Assembly (NCBI GenBank): GCA_036677375.1
Contig: JAVBWO010000002.1
Coordinates: 91,549-155,548 of the forward strand
From: JAVBWO01 sp036677375
Lineage (GTDB): Bacteria; Bacillota; Dehalobacteriia; UBA4068; UBA4997
Direction: 5' to 3'
DNA: 64,000 bases
Below are positions 61,367 to 64,000 of the stretch, piece after piece. A program made the translations under genes and the position numbers. The notes beneath the pieces were generated by a model. It was not told the origin of the DNA, made no database searches, and saw only the letters and a program-made list of their open reading frames with translations. How positions within the stretch are numbered: the first letter of the stretch is position 1; each line of letters opens with the position of its first letter.

Positions 61367-62695
61367 ATGAGTGAAAAATTTAAGAAAAAAGCGGTAAAAG
61401 GGGTGGCAAATCGCTGGTTAACGTTCTGCGTCTTAGTGTTTTCCGGCGGCATCGCCTTTAAGCTATCATCCATGAAAGACGTTTTCTACGTACCGCTCCA
61501 AACAGTTATGGGCTTGACCAATACGCAAATCGGCGCAGCGCTTTCTGTTTATGGTATTGTGCAGACTGTAGGATTGATTGCAGGTATTTACATTTGCGAT
61601 ATGTTTTCTAAAAAATTTATGATTTCGTTTTCTTTGATTGGCATCGGCTTTTGTGGCATTTATCTTTCAACATTTCCCGGATACTACGGATTTCTGGCAT
61701 CTTTTGCAGTAATGGCCATCTTGGGTGAAGTTACATATTGGCCGGTTCTGTTAAAAGCCGTTCGTCTTACAGGCAACGAAAAAGAACAAGGCCGTTTATT
61801 TGGCTTTTTGGAAATGGGACGCGGCGTTGTAGACGTTATTGTTGCTTTTTCCGCCCTGTGGGTTTTTGACACAATGACGAAGGTAAGCGATGCCGCAGGC
61901 CTTAGAAGCGGCCTGCTATTTTACGCAGGCATAACGATTTTAGCCGGTATTTTGTGCTTCTTCTTGGTCCCGCACGATGAAAAAAGGCCTGTTGAAATGA
62001 AGGATGGCAAGGAAGTCAGCGGAGCGGTTCATGCATTTGACGGCATGCTCACGGCAATAAAGAGCCTCGATGTTTGGGCTGTCGCGATCAATGGGTTTAC
62101 CGTATATATGATTTACTGCGGCCTTACCTATTTTATTCCGTTTTTAAATAAGATTTACTTTTTGCCTGCAACAATGGTGGGCGCTTATGGCATCATTAAT
62201 CAATATGGACTGAAAATGGTGGGTGGTCCTGTCGGCGGATTTCTGTCAGACAAAGTTTTTAAATCCAGTGCCAAATATATGAGATTTGCTTTTGGACTCG
62301 CAGCTGTTGCCATGTTCGCATTCATGATGCTGCCTCACGAGCGGATGGGCCAAAACGGCAACTATATGATTGGTATGGCGTGTACATTGATCTTTGGCGC
62401 TATTATTTTTACAATGCGCGCTGTGTTTTTTGCGCCGATGGGCGAACTTAAAGTGCCGAAAAACATCACTGGCGCTGCAATGAGCCTTGCTTGCCTCGTG
62501 ATTTATCTTCCGAATGCATTTATGTATGTTTTCTATGGCAACCTGCTGGACAGATACCCCGGAATGCAGGGCTTTAAGTATGTATTCTCCGTGATGACCG
62601 GCATTGCTGTCGTTGGACTGTTTGTATCTTCGTTCCTTATTTCACGTATCAAAAAAAGGCAGAATGTTGGAGAAGAAGAGAGCATTGTAGCCTGA
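61367..62695 (+). CDS. MFS transporter
   Basis: A 442-residue major facilitator with about twelve hydrophobic segments. The loop after helix 2 reads YICDMFSKKFMIS, and the second half has GGPVGGFLSDKVFKSS in the symmetrical place, the GxxxD(R/K) marks of the family. ATG follows GGAGGG. It is read divergently from the DeoR gene and is followed by a PHP hydrolase and a sodium:amino-acid symporter, so the operon probably takes up and processes an organic acid, sugar acid or phosphoester. Specificity is unknown. Confidence 0.9.
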   Translation: MSEKFKKKAVKGVANRWLTFCVLVFSGGIAFKLSSMKDVFYVPLQTVMGLTNTQIGAALSVYGIVQTVGLIAGIYICDMFSKKFMISFSLIGIGFCGIYLSTFPGYYGFLASFAVMAILGEVTYWPVLLKAVRLTGNEKEQGRLFGFLEMGRGVVDVIVAFSALWVFDTMTKVSDAAGLRSGLLFYAGITILAGILCFFLVPHDEKRPVEMKDGKEVSGAVHAFDGMLTAIKSLDVWAVAINGFTVYMIYCGLTYFIPFLNKIYFLPATMVGAYGIINQYGLKMVGGPVGGFLSDKVFKSSAKYMRFAFGLAAVAMFAFMMLPHERMGQNGNYMIGMACTLIFGAIIFTMRAVFFAPMGELKVPKNITGAAMSLACLVIYLPNAFMYVFYGNLLDRYPGMQGFKYVFSVMTGIAVVGLFVSSFLISRIKKRQNVGEEESIVA

Positions 62696-62777
62696 ATGGC
62701 TGGGAAGAAAGCGCTGGTCAATGCGGATGATAGAATGCTACTATAGACACAAGTAAATCGATAGTAATCAGCTTACA

Positions 62778-62820
62778 TTAGCCGGAGTTTCAATCTGTTG
62801 AATTTTGAAACTCCGGCTAA
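62778..62820 (+). repeat. 16-bp perfect inverted repeat between MFS and PHP genes
   Basis: TTAGCCGGAGTTTCAA (62778-62793) and TTGAAACTCCGGCTAA (62805-62820) around 11 bases. No T run follows. It ends 12 bases before the likely PHP ribosome binding site, so it could be a processing or stabilising stem or a partial terminator. Confidence 0.7.
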
Positions 62821-62843
62821 TAAGCAGGGAAAGAGGGGCCGAA

Positions 62844-63833
62844 ATGAAAGATATACAAGGATTTTCTACAGACGGAATGTTTTATAAAGGAAATTTGCAT
62901 AGTCACACAACGGTTTCGGACGGTATGCTCAGCCCCGAGGAAGCTGTTGAACTGTTCAAATCACATGGCTATCATTTTTTAAGTTTGTCGGAGCATGATA
63001 TTTATACCGATTATCGTAATGTTTTTGATACAGAGGACTTTATAACAATACCAAGTATTGAGTGTTCTGCTGTTTTATATGAAGACAAGGGATCAAGCAA
63101 TCGGCTGAAGATTCACCATTTGCATGGGATCCTGGGGACAAAGGGGATGCAGGAAAAAGCAGAGATGCCTTTGTTTAAGCACAATGAATATGTCCCGCCT
63201 AAAAAGTTTTTTAAAGAGTGGACCGGTGCTCAGGCTGCCCAGGAAATGGCGGATATGTTAAAAAGCCATGGCATGATCGTTACATACAATCATCCCATAT
63301 GGTCAAGAGTTGAAGAAAAAGAGTTTATTCATACTACAGGACTAAGCATGCTGGAAATCTTTAATTACAATACCGTGAATGAATCGAATACGGGATATGA
63401 TGTGACATACTGGGACAGAATGTTGCGTGCCGGTAAAAAAATAAATGGCTGTGCAGCCGACGATAATCACAACGAAGGAATGTTTGACGATGCTTGTGGG
63501 GGTTGGATTTGCGTAAAGGCATTGAAACTGACACATGAAGATATTGTTTCCAATATCATTTCCGGAAACTACTATGCATCGGCAGGACCGGAAATCTATG
63601 ATTTTGGCGTCAAAAACGGTGAAGTCTGGATAGAATGTTCCCCTTGTAACCGCATCATTTTCGCAGCAGGCAATATTATTAATGACGGAACGACTATATT
63701 GGGCAAAAAATTGGAAAATACACTAACGGGTGCAAAATATAAATTAAAAGGTCATGAAACCTATGTAAGAATAGAATGCGTTGATCAGTACGGCCATACA
63801 GCATGGACAAATCCGCTGTGGTTAGAGTGGTAA
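62844..63833 (+). CDS. PHP-domain metal-dependent phosphoesterase
   Basis: A 329-residue PHP superfamily hydrolase. Metal-binding motifs are in order: LHSHTTVSDG near residue 16, LSEHD near residue 43, the Glu of SIECSA near residue 65, HHLHGI near residue 83, YNHPIW near residue 147 and CAADDNHN near residue 205, so a trinuclear site of the histidinol-phosphatase/YciV type is complete. ATG at 62844 follows AGAGGGG; an earlier in-frame ATG at 62805 lies inside the inverted repeat. It sits in an operon with transport genes, so it probably acts on a small imported phosphoester or a related compound. Confidence 0.85.
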   Translation: MKDIQGFSTDGMFYKGNLHSHTTVSDGMLSPEEAVELFKSHGYHFLSLSEHDIYTDYRNVFDTEDFITIPSIECSAVLYEDKGSSNRLKIHHLHGILGTKGMQEKAEMPLFKHNEYVPPKKFFKEWTGAQAAQEMADMLKSHGMIVTYNHPIWSRVEEKEFIHTTGLSMLEIFNYNTVNESNTGYDVTYWDRMLRAGKKINGCAADDNHNEGMFDDACGGWICVKALKLTHEDIVSNIISGNYYASAGPEIYDFGVKNGEVWIECSPCNRIIFAAGNIINDGTTILGKKLENTLTGAKYKLKGHETYVRIECVDQYGHTAWTNPLWLEW

Positions 63834-63855
63834 ATCACACTAGGAGGTTAGCTGA

Positions 63856-64000
63856 ATGGCATCTTTAAATTATATCGAACAAAAACTGGTTGCTATTGAT
63901 GATATTCTGTGGGGTAACTGGTTGTTGGTTGTACTGCTTGGAATAGGCTTATTATATACGATTATTTCAGGCGGAATACAAATCAGGCATTTTAAATTTG
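63856..64000 (+). CDS. Alanine/glycine:cation symporter family protein, N-terminal part
   Basis: The first 48 residues of a gene cut by the window edge. A hydrophobic helix (GNWLLVVLLGIGLLYTI) followed by ISGGIQIRHFKF matches the N-terminus of sodium:alanine symporters of the AGCS family (LGTGLYFTIRTGFIQLRHF-like). ATG follows AGGAGG, 22 bp after the PHP gene. It would import an amino acid with sodium. Confidence 0.8.
   Translation, partial: MASLNYIEQKLVAIDDILWGNWLLVVLLGIGLLYTIISGGIQIRHFKF

Overview
The window looks like the chromosome of a strictly anaerobic, fermentative member of the Bacillota (Clostridia or Negativicutes type). The support is strong AGGAGG ribosome binding sites, U-tailed intrinsic terminators, an XseA-XseB-IspA block, ferredoxin-dependent 2-oxoacid oxidoreductases paired with ADP-forming acyl-CoA synthetases, a c-di-AMP riboswitch and an SLH surface protein. 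The genus cannot be fixed from the sequence.

Layout. (a) 1-7553, plus strand: end of an indolepyruvate:ferredoxin oxidoreductase alpha gene, its beta gene, a fused ADP-forming acyl-CoA synthetase, then D-2-hydroxyacid dehydrogenase, glycerate kinase, ketopantoate-reductase-like and hydantoin/Asp-Glu racemase-like genes. (b) 7878-10195, minus: housekeeping ispA, xseB, xseA. (c) 10342-16197, minus: a NuoE-NuoF-NuoG-like soluble complex whose largest subunit carries an inserted GltD-type flavin module and a molybdopterin domain that has lost its Cys/Sec site. (d) 17323-36379, plus: hydantoinase A and B, opine-type dehydrogenase, carbamoyltransferase, amino-acid permease, PreA-like protein, SsnA-like aminohydrolase, split ADP-forming acyl-CoA synthetase interleaved with a second IorAB, and a three-subunit xanthine-dehydrogenase-type molybdoenzyme. 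(e) 36620-45980: two flavoproteins, a GntR/ABC exporter operon, an HD protein, a DapB-like gene behind a c-di-AMP riboswitch, and a zinc-ribbon membrane protein. (f) 46198-60137: a decayed genomic island at a tRNA-Thr gene, bounded by an imperfect copy of the tRNA 3' end, with an integrase, MerR and SDR genes, an AgrC/AgrA-like two-component system, a large SLH protein, insertion-sequence debris, and an unusual ABC ATPase plus UreG-like GTPase pair. (g) 60167-64000: DeoR regulator, MFS transporter, PHP hydrolase and the start of an alanine/glycine:cation symporter.

Regions a, c and d can be read together as one catabolic programme. A nitrogen heterocycle would be hydroxylated (XDH-type), deaminated (SsnA-type) or reduced (PreA-type) to a hydantoin, opened by ATP-dependent HyuAB, and relieved of its carbamoyl group by the carbamoyltransferase to give carbamoyl phosphate. 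The amino acid or opine left over would be oxidised to a 2-oxoacid, decarboxylated by IorAB to an acyl-CoA and used for ATP by the ADP-forming synthetase. Reduced ferredoxin and NADH would meet at the NuoEFG-like complex. The enzyme families are well supported; the substrate and the order of steps are inference.
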